Under the pieces are notes generated by a model. It did no database searches. It was not told the DNA's origin and was given only the letters and a program-made list of their open reading frames with translations. Both the position numbers and the translations under genes were made by a program. From Turneriella sp. (GTDB lineage Bacteria > Spirochaetota > Leptospiria > Turneriellales > Turneriellaceae), in contig JABARV010000005.1 of NCBI GenBank assembly GCA_019186965.1, positions 62,001 through 126,000 of the forward strand: 64,000 nt of DNA. The letters run 5' to 3'. Positions 19,384 through 26,993 of the stretch are shown one piece after another (positions within the stretch are counted from its first letter, which is position 1; each line of letters opens with the position of its first letter).

Positions 19384-20307
19384 TTACTGGTTGTTTTTCG
19401 CGTTCAACGCCATGCTCATCCAAAAGCCACGGACGTCAAACCAAGGTTCTCCTAAATAGAGTGTATTGCTGACTTCGAGGTGGTCTAAGCCAGTCGTCAT
19501 GATGCTATAGCTTGGGCTACCTTTCCATGTTCCCCACTTTGCAGAGGAAAGCGGAACAAGTCCATCGTTAGCAAGCCCTTGTCCTTTTGCAACCCCGCCT
19601 ACGCCGGTAATAGGAACTAAAAGCCCCATCATCGGGTGTTGGATTAAGTCTGGAACGGTGACTTTAGAGCCGTACGAGTAGTATTTTACTCCCGAAGCGT
19701 TTGGTGCCGACGCATTAAATGCGGATGCATTTGTTGTTGTTAAGGATTGCAACGATGCTTTTATATTGTTGCTATTACCGCCCCAAACAATACCGACAAG
19801 CGCATTGAGCGCAGTGGAAACATACGGCATTAACCACGAGGGGATGACGGTAAGCACAATATCTGCGACTGGGCTTCCCTTGTGAGGAGTGCTGAGCGAG
19901 GTAAGCGTTGATACTTTAGACGCCATGCCAAGGTTTGATACCATATAGCGGCTATCTAAACCACCTTGTGAATGGCCAATAATGTGTACTTTGGTATATC
20001 CGCCAGAGGCCATAAAAAGGTTTACCTTCGTTTTTAGTTCATTTGCGCGGAACGCATTCGACTGCAACGCGGATTTTCCTGGGGCATATACAGCTACACC
20101 TTGCGAGCGTAGGTAGTCGTCGAGCCCACCCCAGTATTGCATAATACCGATAATGGAATTAGTATCGTTGGCTCCCCAGCCAAACATACCGTGCGACAAC
20201 ACGATTGGGTACGAACCCTTGAGAGAGGTTTGCGAACTACCTGCACCGGCAAAAACACCCGTTGCTAAAAATAGTGTCGCTATAATTGAAGCGATTTTCA
20301 ACTTCAT
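19384..20307 (-). CDS. Secreted triacylglycerol lipase/esterase (alpha/beta hydrolase)
   Basis: Exported lipase of the Pseudomonas/Burkholderia-type LipA family. The 307-residue product has a signal peptide at 1-20 (hydrophobic core, cleavage after VFA). The mature part starts with YPIVLSHGMFGWGAND, whose HG supplies the oxyanion hole. The nucleophile is Ser113 in GHSQGG, preceded by VHII. The likely acid is Asp248 (NDGLVPLSSAKWG) and the base His276 (TTGLDHLEVSN), in the expected order. The DNA has an AAGGAG ribosome site at 20318-20323 and a TATAAT at 20353-20358. The protein is a plausible type II secretion substrate. No foldase gene is adjacent. It sits between a repeat array and a decayed transposase, so it may belong to the accessory island. 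Confidence 0.88.
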   Translation of the reverse strand: MKLKIASIIATLFLATGVFAGAGSSQTSLKGSYPIVLSHGMFGWGANDTNSIIGIMQYWGGLDDYLRSQGVAVYAPGKSALQSNAFRANELKTKVNLFMASGGYTKVHIIGHSQGGLDSRYMVSNLGMASKVSTLTSLSTPHKGSPVADIVLTVIPSWLMPYVSTALNALVGIVWGGNSNNIKASLQSLTTTNASAFNASAPNASGVKYYSYGSKVTVPDLIQHPMMGLLVPITGVGGVAKGQGLANDGLVPLSSAKWGTWKGSPSYSIMTTGLDHLEVSNTLYLGEPWFDVRGFWMSMALNAKNNQ

Positions 20308-20317
20308 AAAGAAATTT

Positions 20318-20358
20318 CTCCTTCACGCCTTATTCACTTATTATGTCGTTTCATTATA
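20318..20358 (-). promoter_or_regulatory. Lipase -10 box and ribosome binding site
   Basis: Reading on the minus strand, a perfect TATAAT lies at 20353-20358 and AAGGAG at 20318-20323, 10 bases before the lipase ATG. No good -35 hexamer is seen at normal spacing; a G+C-rich stretch and a T run occupy that place, which is the tail of the transposase remnant. Confidence 0.5.
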
Positions 20359-20758
20359 GTGCGGGGCCAAAAAAAGAAGCTTTTTTGTAAGGAGCCTCAT
20401 GCGGTGTCTTAAGAGCGAGCAAATTGCTTACCCTCGGCGGCAAGGTCGGACAATCTTTGGCCAAACCATAGTTTTTGAAGCCTCGGCGGGGAGGTCGAAC
20501 TAAGCCGACATATTTTGTTTTCTCTGCTTCTGGTCGATCAATGATCGTCGGGTCAGCAATCAAAAACGGCACATTACCGCAGAGCATACGCTGCAGAACC
20601 ATGTCGTGATCATTGAACTCATTTAAGAATCGCGTAATGCGCCGATATGCTGTTTCATAATTTGCTTTCATCGCATGCGCAACAGATGAAATTCTGAGTG
20701 CCCGCGCTGCAAGAATTGCGTTTACTCCCCGCCGAGGAGAAGAAAAACTATTTGACAT
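20354..20758 (-). pseudogene. Decayed IS4-type DDE transposase, N-terminal fragment
   Basis: The predicted peptide begins MSNSFSSPRRG and includes AHAMKANYETAYRRITRFL, then IADPTIIDRPEAEKTKYVG. That phrase is typical of the region holding the first catalytic Asp in IS4-like transposases. Homology then stops: after about residue 90 the frame enters short G+C-rich repeats and ends, so the second Asp and the Glu are missing. About three quarters of a normal transposase is absent. An ATG at 20758 and a TTG at 20764 are possible starts. I infer an old insertion that decayed by deletion and repeat acquisition. Confidence 0.65.
20432..20737. repeat. Short G+C-rich direct and inverted repeats within the transposase remnant
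   Basis: CCTCGGCGGCAAGGTCGGAC at 20432-20451 and CCTCGGCGGGGAGGTCGAAC at 20481-20500 are direct copies 49 bases apart. A perfect 13-bp inverted copy of the second, CTCCCCGCCGAGG, lies at 20725-20737 near the start of the fragment. They could be ends of a small nested element or recombination debris. Confidence 0.6.
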
Positions 20759-20786
20759 ACGCAATTAGAAATGGTGTGTAATTCTT

Positions 20787-22157
20787 ATGCTAAATAAGAT
20801 CCTATTTCGTTTTGCCTCTTTTCTTTTAGTAACCGTCCCGTTTACCTATCTTGCGGCGGATATTCAACCACTTTCGGATGCAACGCTCTGTAATGCCGAC
20901 TCCTCGTATGGCGGCAGTTGTTACTTAAACGACATGAATACAGTGAACCAACCCGCCGATACGCAAACCCAGAGTTTAGGTGTGCCGAATCGGCTCATCG
21001 AAAACGACATGAATATGTTCGTCAACCCGGGACAAGTCATGAATTACGGCACCGCGTACCTGGAAGGTCGAAGCTCCGCTAACCTCGTTTGGGGCGGTGC
21101 AACCGTGCCTTTGCCAGCAAACCAAAAATTGGCAGTTTTTGTACGCCGTCCTATGAACGCCAATAGCCTTTTAGGCTCTGTTGTGGGGCTTTTGGGTAAA
21201 TATTCCCCTGCGCTAAATGCGAGTAATCCGTTGAATGGTGTGACCGGTGTACAGATGGGGATACTCGATACCAAAGCTAAAGGTTTTGGTAATCTCGACG
21301 CGATGTACGGTCTCAGCATGGGCGATATGAATTTCGGTTTTCGCCTAAGCTATGCAAATCTGAAAAATAATTATGACAAAACTCAAACCAACGGCGATAT
21401 TTCAAAATACAAAATTAGTGCACACAACATCGGCGTTGGCTTGGGTTTGCAGTGGAAAAACTTAGGGCCGGGCTATCTCGACCTTTCATTGTCTTCGGAT
21501 ATTGCATTCTTTAATGCAAGTTCTAATTATACGGTCACAGGTGTGTCGGGTGAATCGACGATTGAAAGTACCGCGTTGCCCTCGATTAGCTTTCTTGGTC
21601 GTTATGTGACACCCGTGGGTCAAGATAAACTGATTCTGGCTGTGAACGTCGACCAATATAAAATGCCGCTCGAAATACGCGCGACCGACTCGGGTGTGGC
21701 GTCTTCAGTCGATACCTCGGCGTCGGCGTTTAACTTGGCGCTCGATGCAGCGTACCACCAAATGCTGCAAGATGGTAAACTGCGCGTCATTTACTCGGCG
21801 GGTGTCGGTTCAACCAACATAACGTATTTGAATAAAGCGAGCGGTGCTGAAAGTAGCTTTGAAAGTTCGCACTTTTATATCCCCATTGGCGTTGCGGTCG
21901 AACATCTGACATTTGAAGCTTTCAAAACGCGTATCGGTGTGCGTAAGAATATTTTCTCCAATAAATCGCTTAAAGATGCAACGCCGACTCAAACCACAAC
22001 GCAAGCGACTTCTTTCTATCTTGACGACGAGCTCCTGTTGGCAACCGGCTTTGGCTGGGTACCGGCGGATAAAGTACAAATTGACTTTGCGTTGAACGCC
22101 ACTGTTTTAAGTTCAACCATGCTTTTTAGCTCGGTTTCAGCGCGCTACCACTATTAA
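20787..22157 (+). CDS. Putative outer-membrane beta-barrel protein
   Basis: Unrecognised 456-residue exported protein. A signal peptide covers residues 1-24 (basic start, hydrophobic core, cleavage near YLAA-D). The rest shows alternating hydrophobic strands rich in Gly, Asn, Ser and Tyr, for example MNFGFRLSYANL and KLRVIYSAGVGS. The last residues (SSVSARYHY) end in an aromatic residue, as in barrels inserted by the BAM machinery. An N-terminal stretch with two Cys (TLCNADSSYGGSCYLN) may form a disulfide. Codon use and G+C content are visibly higher than in the core genes, suggesting transfer. A FecR-domain gene follows after 51 bases. Transport or attachment roles are both possible. Confidence 0.7.
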   Translation: MLNKILFRFASFLLVTVPFTYLAADIQPLSDATLCNADSSYGGSCYLNDMNTVNQPADTQTQSLGVPNRLIENDMNMFVNPGQVMNYGTAYLEGRSSANLVWGGATVPLPANQKLAVFVRRPMNANSLLGSVVGLLGKYSPALNASNPLNGVTGVQMGILDTKAKGFGNLDAMYGLSMGDMNFGFRLSYANLKNNYDKTQTNGDISKYKISAHNIGVGLGLQWKNLGPGYLDLSLSSDIAFFNASSNYTVTGVSGESTIESTALPSISFLGRYVTPVGQDKLILAVNVDQYKMPLEIRATDSGVASSVDTSASAFNLALDAAYHQMLQDGKLRVIYSAGVGSTNITYLNKASGAESSFESSHFYIPIGVAVEHLTFEAFKTRIGVRKNIFSNKSLKDATPTQTTTQATSFYLDDELLLATGFGWVPADKVQIDFALNATVLSSTMLFSSVSARYHY

Positions 22158-22208
22158 AATGACCTTCTTAAGGCTGGTATGCGTCAAATAAGTATAAGGG
22201 GAGTCTTT

Positions 22209-22868
22209 ATGAAAGTATTGTTTTTGGCGTTTCTTGTATTTGCGGGCAGTCTTTTTGCCGTTGAAGGTCGAGTCACCTATTTGGTAGGCAAGGCCACAAT
22301 CAGGAGCGGTAAAAAAAGCCAAGCGCTCAAGCTCGGCGGCACCATACGCGAAGGCGACGTGATTTCAACCGCTAAAAATAGCAGACTGGGCGTGCAGATG
22401 TCCGACGGCGCGTCTTTTTTAGTCAACTCAATGACGACGCTGGAAATACGCCCTAAATCAACGTATTATCAAGCGCAAGGTACAATTAGCATGAACTTTC
22501 GTAAAGGTGGTAAAGATGCTACCAGCAAGTGGGCGATTAAAACCCACGTGGTCACGGCGGGTGTACGTGGTACTTCGTTTACCGTCGATGCAAGTAAAAA
22601 CTGGGCACGCATCGTGATGTTTCGAGGCAAAGTCATCATGACCGACTTTGTGCGTGAGACGGGCTTGCAAAGCGATCCCAATCTTATGATGCAAGACTTT
22701 TTGAACGACATTGAACTCAACGCCGGCACTGCACTGCGCTACGACGGCAGCGACGTCAAAAAAGAAAATGTCAACTTAGATGATGAGCCGACCAAAGCGC
22801 TGCACGATGAACACGCGAAGTTAGAAAAGTCTGTGGCATGGAAAAAAGCCGGTGCTGAGTTAAAATAG
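22209..22868 (+). CDS. Exported FecR-domain protein
   Basis: Periplasmic 219-residue protein with a signal peptide at 1-17 (MKVLFLAFLVFAGSLFA). The FecR fold follows: VTYLVGKATIRSG, a second strand set around GDVISTAKNSRLGVQMSDG, then the core WAIKTHVVTAGVRGTSFTVD and ARIVMFRGKVIM. The C-terminal tail is charged and helical. The ATG at 22209 is supported by AAGGGGAG just upstream, so I reject an in-frame ATG at 22179. No sigma factor or TonB receptor gene is adjacent, so it is not a classical FecIRA set. It pairs with the preceding outer-membrane protein and shares its higher G+C content. Confidence 0.85.
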   Translation: MKVLFLAFLVFAGSLFAVEGRVTYLVGKATIRSGKKSQALKLGGTIREGDVISTAKNSRLGVQMSDGASFLVNSMTTLEIRPKSTYYQAQGTISMNFRKGGKDATSKWAIKTHVVTAGVRGTSFTVDASKNWARIVMFRGKVIMTDFVRETGLQSDPNLMMQDFLNDIELNAGTALRYDGSDVKKENVNLDDEPTKALHDEHAKLEKSVAWKKAGAELK

Positions 22869-23136
22869 CAAAAAAGCTACCACATGACGGCAGCAAATCG
22901 CCGCTACCGACCGCGAGATTGAAAGGATACGATTATACCATTCGGTGACACAGTTTTTTGCATAACCGAACTTACACACGAGCAACTTAAATTGACGAAT
23001 GTAATTGGATCGATTTTTGACGGTACGTTTGTATATAGGAAATTACTCCCCATTAGAGCCTACTCAGCCCATGATCTCTCAGGTGTAAAGTCTGTTTCAC
23101 AGGGTGACTATTTAATCCAGGGACATATGTTACAGT
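22869..23136. other. Non-coding junction before the second transposase remnant
   Basis: No gene can be supported. The stretch probably holds remains of the 5' part of an insertion sequence, because transposase homology appears immediately after it, but I see no clear terminal inverted repeat or target duplication. Confidence 0.35.
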
Positions 23137-23582
23137 TGGGTTGCTGAAATAAGCGCCTGGACTGGTTTTGAGGATGATAACGGCAATAATGTTTACTTTT
23201 TCCCGGTTATCGACGATTGTAGCCGTGTCGCAACGGTGCACGTTTGCGACTCTAAATCCGGCGGTGAGGCGGTTGTGGCAATGGAGAAATTCATTGAACA
23301 ATACGGCCAACCAGAACAGGTACAGACCGACAACGGCGTGGAGTTTACGAACGATATACATCCCGCCGTCGTGTCGGTGCTGTGCGCGGGACTTATGCCC
23401 TATTTGAACAGTATCTATATGGGAACGGAATTTCGCACCAGCTGATCAAAGTTCGCACGCCAGAGCACAACGGAAAAGTTGAACGCCTAAATGGTACCAT
23501 TAAGCGCAGGCCACACTGGTCTCTGAACCGATTGACACCGCATGAACGATTTTACGGCATTCGTCTGGCTAAGACCGCTTAA
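23137..23582 (+). pseudogene. Decayed rve-type transposase (IS3/IS481-like integrase core)
   Basis: Fragments of a DDE integrase core survive in more than one frame. One frame from 23137 reads WTGFEDDNGNN, then VIDDCSRVATVHV (first Asp) and QTDNGVEFTN (second Asp), and stops at 23443. A second frame from about 23382 carries YGNGISHQLIKVRTPEHNGKVERL with the catalytic Glu region and stops at 23580. At least one frameshift lies between them, near 23350-23390, and the N-terminus is missing. The segment cannot give a working transposase. It closes the right side of the outer-membrane protein/FecR pair. Confidence 0.8.
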
Positions 23583-23661
23583 GTGTACGATATCTCCCCG
23601 GATTGGACGCATGAGGCTCTGAATCCTCTTTACGCCGCTTTTGTTTTCTTAACTTTGCCAA

Positions 23662-24435
23662 ATGCGGATGCGGATTTTTTTGGCGTTATGCTTAATTTCT
23701 CTTATGCCAGTTTTTTATCTATGGGCGCAAGAAAAGGCGCCTAACACAGCATCTCCAAAAGTTGAGGCTTCCACTACGCAACCTTCTCCTACCCAAGAAG
23801 CAACGTTGACAAACGCCATCGCCGAAGCAGGCCAATGGCATTTTGGCTCAGACCCCACCGTTTGGGTGATGATCTTTATCTTCAACTTGGCGCTTTTCGT
23901 GGTTCTCGAGCGCGTCTACGTTTTACGCCACACACGTAGCAAAACTTCTGAGCTTGTTGACTACACGACAACAGCGCTTTCTAAAGGGGAAGATCCCCAA
24001 AAAATCGCAGAGGCTATTCACGATCCTAAATACGGTTTAGAGGGCCGTGTAGCCGCTATATCGCTTAAAGGGTGGGCGCATGGCGAACACGCGATGAAAG
24101 AATTTGCGGAAGCAGCCCTCATTGGAGAAAGACGGCGTTTAGAAAAGCGTCTGGTTATCCTTTCGACATTAGGGAATAACACCCCTTTTATTGGCCTACT
24201 GGGTACTGTATTAGGAATTATGAAAGCGTTCCGTGATTTATCCACAATGGGAGACGCTGGCCCAGCGGTCGTTATGCGCGGTATTTCCGAAGCGCTTATT
24301 GCAACCGCGATGGGGCTTGCCGTTGCAATTCCCGTTGTTATTGCGTACAATGCGCTTTCGCGTGCGGTACAAGACAAAATTTCACAAGCAGACGAAATTG
24401 CGACCCTTTTACGCGCAATGCGGCTTAACCGGTAA
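23662..24435 (+). CDS. exbB: MotA/TolQ/ExbB proton channel family protein
   Basis: Inner-membrane subunit that with ExbD or TolR uses proton flow to energise an outer-membrane process. The 257-residue product has a signal peptide-like segment at 1-22 and a Pro/Thr/Ser-rich linker to about 50. Three membrane segments follow: about 68-88 (VWVMIFIFNLALFVVLE), 165-188 (NNTPFIGLLGTVLGIMKAF) and 207-228 (SEALIATAMGLAVAIPVVI), the last two carrying the family signature. An N-terminal extension with signal peptide is more typical of ExbB than TolQ. It overlaps exbD by one base. Start choice between the ATGs at 23662 and 23668 is open. Confidence 0.88.
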   Translation: MRMRIFLALCLISLMPVFYLWAQEKAPNTASPKVEASTTQPSPTQEATLTNAIAEAGQWHFGSDPTVWVMIFIFNLALFVVLERVYVLRHTRSKTSELVDYTTTALSKGEDPQKIAEAIHDPKYGLEGRVAAISLKGWAHGEHAMKEFAEAALIGERRRLEKRLVILSTLGNNTPFIGLLGTVLGIMKAFRDLSTMGDAGPAVVMRGISEALIATAMGLAVAIPVVIAYNALSRAVQDKISQADEIATLLRAMRLNR

Positions 24436-24854
24436 TGGCATTTTCTAACAAAAATAGCGGCGGCCCCATAAGCGACATTAATGTCACGCCGCTTGTCGAT
24501 ATTATGCTTGTGCTCGTTATTATTTTAATGGTCACTGCTGAATTTACGCGATACAAAACAGTTCCTGTGCATTTACCCAAAGTCAACGCGGCGGCTGTAA
24601 AAACAGAACCCCACCGCGTAACGGTAACCATAAAAAAAACAGGCGAGATCTATATACAAGATAAAGCCGCAAACGACCTTAACGACCTTTTTGAACAGGT
24701 TAAAGCAGCGAAAGCGGCGTTTCCCGACCTCGCCGTTATCTTACGCGCCGAAGGAGACCATCCGTACAAAAAAATCTTAACCGTCCTCGATAAGATAAAA
24801 GCGGCTGGAGCGTCAAAGGTTGGGCTTGCTGTCGACGCAGATAAAACATACTAA
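24435..24854 (+). CDS. exbD: ExbD/TolR family protein
   Basis: Partner of the preceding channel protein. The 139-residue product has a short cytoplasmic N-terminus with INVTPLVDIMLVLVIILMV. Asp22 in that single membrane helix is the conserved proton-carrying residue. The periplasmic domain (about 40-139) ends with the usual YKKILTVLDKIKAAGASKVGLA. The ATG overlaps the exbB stop by one base, so translation is coupled. No TonB, TolA or receptor gene is adjacent. The two following genes encode membrane proteins of unknown role. Confidence 0.9.
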   Translation: MAFSNKNSGGPISDINVTPLVDIMLVLVIILMVTAEFTRYKTVPVHLPKVNAAAVKTEPHRVTVTIKKTGEIYIQDKAANDLNDLFEQVKAAKAAFPDLAVILRAEGDHPYKKILTVLDKIKAAGASKVGLAVDADKTY

Positions 24855-24856
24855 AC

Positions 24857-25792
24857 ATGCGCACTCCAAATAAAAGTTCTACAAACTTGTCTATGCTATA
24901 TACGCCGCAGCGGCAAAAAAATTTATTTGCTCCATTAGATTCAATTGCGATTAAAGTAACGTTTGCTCTTTTTACTCTCATTCTGCTTGCGATTCCTTCT
25001 TTCTTTTTTATTTTTAAAAATATCTCTCTTCTTGCTTATTACGCAGTGTATCCTTTGTTGCTTACTTTAGGGCTTTACTTACGCTTTCGTAAAAAAGAAT
25101 ACTTGAGTGGCCTTGTTACCATCGTTGGGGTCTATGCGGTGGTTTTCTGGATCTCTATTTTGAGCAACATCCAACAGACATCGCACCTTATGTGGTGGAT
25201 TATCTCACTACTCCCTTGGGTGCTTTTTACAGATCGCCAAAAAGTTGGGCTTGTTGTTACCGCGCTTCTTCCCATTGTTTTTTCTTTCTTTATAGGAGAG
25301 ATAAATTTACCTAAAAGCCCACTTGTCCCTGCAGAGCAAGATTTTGTAAGGCGCCTCCTTTATATTTCCGTTGCTGTCGGTGCGTTTGCCTGTATTTTTT
25401 TCCAAAGGCAAAGCCTTTCTGCAATTGAACATGCACGCGCAGAAGAAAATGATTTTTTAGTAACGGCTTTTGAAACAATCCCGTTCCCCATCCTTGTCAA
25501 AGATGGTATCACTTTGGAAATTATTTCTTTTAATAGCGCGGCAAAAGATATTTTTGGCCTTTCACCGGAAAAAACATACTCCAACACAGATATTTTTACC
25601 GCACGGAGCGCCGCAGCAGTTTCTGTATTAGATAACGAAACAATGCAGTCTATGGCTTACCATGTTGAAGAAAAAGAGCATCTTGAGTCTATCTCGGGTA
25701 TGCATTTATATCTTCGTTCTTCGCGAATTCCGCTTATCCTTAAAAAAAGTGGACGCCGACTACTTTTTTGGGTATTTGAATTAAGGGATTGA
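24857..25792 (+). CDS. Polytopic membrane protein with a C-terminal PAS-like domain
   Basis: Unrecognised 311-residue protein. Residues 35-190 hold about six hydrophobic segments (for example VTFALFTLILLAIPSFFFIF and YAVVFWISILS). A short charged linker (IEHARAEENDF) leads to a PAS-like sensor domain at about 203-310: FETIPFPILVKDG, IISFNSAAKDIFGLSP and the final RRLLFWVFELRD. No kinase, cyclase, GGDEF or phosphatase output follows, so it would have to act through a partner. It begins 2 bases after exbD, suggesting an operon. The stop codon is inside a hairpin that precedes the next gene. Confidence 0.6.
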   Translation: MRTPNKSSTNLSMLYTPQRQKNLFAPLDSIAIKVTFALFTLILLAIPSFFFIFKNISLLAYYAVYPLLLTLGLYLRFRKKEYLSGLVTIVGVYAVVFWISILSNIQQTSHLMWWIISLLPWVLFTDRQKVGLVVTALLPIVFSFFIGEINLPKSPLVPAEQDFVRRLLYISVAVGAFACIFFQRQSLSAIEHARAEENDFLVTAFETIPFPILVKDGITLEIISFNSAAKDIFGLSPEKTYSNTDIFTARSAAAVSVLDNETMQSMAYHVEEKEHLESISGMHLYLRSSRIPLILKKSGRRLLFWVFELRD

Positions 25793-25820
25793 CAAGACCA
25801 TTTCGTGAAAAGGTCAATCC
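25786..25820 (+). promoter_or_regulatory. Hairpin just upstream of the next start codon
   Basis: GGATTGAC (25786-25793) pairs with GTCAATCC (25813-25820) around a 19-base loop. The left arm contains the upstream stop codon and the right arm ends 3 bases before the ATG at 25824, where no Shine-Dalgarno sequence is visible. It may be a weak terminator or limit initiation. Confidence 0.4.
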
Positions 25821-25823
25821 TTT

Positions 25824-26333
25824 ATGATTGACGTTGGCGAAGAAATACGTATACAAAGAAAATCAGGCCCTACAAGCCTTTTTCTCCACATTCCTTACCT
25901 TAACTACATTTTCTTTTTCTTTCAAGCGCGTGGCGCATACAACATTGTAAAAAATCTATACGAACAGAAAAAAATCGTACCCAGTTTTTTTCAATCAGCT
26001 TGGTTAACAATAAAATTTGCGCTTCTTAGCACAATGGCCTCTACAGCCATCTTTGCAATACTACTACTTATGGGGTATAATCCCTTTGGTAAAGTACTTG
26101 CAAAATACATCTACTCAATTAGCACGTTAATTGGAGGACTTCTACCTGTAACTCCGTTAGCGCTATTTTTTGGCGAAGTTCCTGCGAGTTTATTTTTTCC
26201 AACATTCTCTACCGCTACGTTTATCGCAATTGGTATAATTACTTTCGGTACTTATTTTATTTTTGGAATGGCAGGCGCTACTTTAGCTATCTTTAACATA
26301 AAGGCAGATTTACGCCGCGCAGAATTCTATTAA
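25824..26333 (+). CDS. Membrane protein of unknown function
   Basis: I do not recognise this 169-residue protein. After about 60 residues containing an amphipathic aromatic stretch (NYIFFFFQARGAYNIVKNLYEQKK), it has three or four hydrophobic helices at about 65-88, 97-120 and 128-155. The C-terminus is short and charged (IKADLRRAEFY). It lies downstream of the ExbB/ExbD and PAS membrane genes on the same strand, 31 bases after the last, and may belong to that group. No catalytic or metal-binding motif is visible. Confidence 0.55.
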   Translation: MIDVGEEIRIQRKSGPTSLFLHIPYLNYIFFFFQARGAYNIVKNLYEQKKIVPSFFQSAWLTIKFALLSTMASTAIFAILLLMGYNPFGKVLAKYIYSISTLIGGLLPVTPLALFFGEVPASLFFPTFSTATFIAIGIITFGTYFIFGMAGATLAIFNIKADLRRAEFY

Positions 26334-26367
26334 CCCCACGCCTACAAAACCCAAAATTCGTTTAAAC

Positions 26368-26988
26368 ATGGCCATGACTTTAGATGGCCATGTTGCACAC
26401 CCTACGCAGGCATGGGAATTTGGCTCACCAGAAGATAGAAGGCGTATGGACAGGCTACGCGAGTGGGCGGATTGCCTCGTTGTTTCTCGCCGCACTCTTG
26501 AGCACGACGACATGAACCTCACCGTGCGGACAAAACCGCACAGCAAAAGACACCCGCGTCCTGTAATTGTCATGAAATCTCTACGTCCTTTTAAGCCAAA
26601 TTTACGTACCCTAAAAAACCGACACAGGGGGGGAGAGCTATGGATTTCCATAGCTACTCCTCCTAAAATAGAAACCCTTTGGCCCGATTTACACGAGATG
26701 TGGCCTGTTTTCACATTTAACCAGATACACGATATCGTATCTTCGCTCCAAGGGCGAGGATACCAGAAAATTTTATTGGAAGGTGGGCCTACACTCAATG
26801 GTTTATTTTTCGAATCTAACCTTGTGGATGAATTTTACTTAACGATTTTACCTCTTATTTGGGGAGGGAAAACCACAGACCGCTCTGTAATTACCGAAAA
26901 TCCAATACCACTACAGCGTTTTACGCTACGCAGCTGTGAAAGAAGAAAAAATGAGATTTATTTACACTACGCAAAAAAGCGTACGTGA
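26368..26988 (+). CDS. RibD C-terminal (DHFR-like) reductase domain protein
   Basis: NADPH-dependent reductase fold of the riboflavin pathway, resembling the reductase half of RibD that acts on 5-amino-6-ribosylamino-pyrimidinone phosphate. The deaminase half is absent. Diagnostic pieces are MAMTLDGHVA at the N-terminus, CLVVSRRTLEHDD, ILLEGGPTLNGLFFESNLVDEFYL near residues 132-155, and PLIWGGK. The first beta strand (KIRLN) is encoded upstream of the first ATG, where only ATT codons (26308, 26329 and 26356) could initiate. Translation may therefore start upstream; ATT 26329 overlaps the previous stop. It lies 34 bases after the membrane protein gene and converges with mutL. Confidence 0.75.
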   Translation: MAMTLDGHVAHPTQAWEFGSPEDRRRMDRLREWADCLVVSRRTLEHDDMNLTVRTKPHSKRHPRPVIVMKSLRPFKPNLRTLKNRHRGGELWISIATPPKIETLWPDLHEMWPVFTFNQIHDIVSSLQGRGYQKILLEGGPTLNGLFFESNLVDEFYLTILPLIWGGKTTDRSVITENPIPLQRFTLRSCERRKNEIYLHYAKKRT

Positions 26989-26993
26989 GGACA

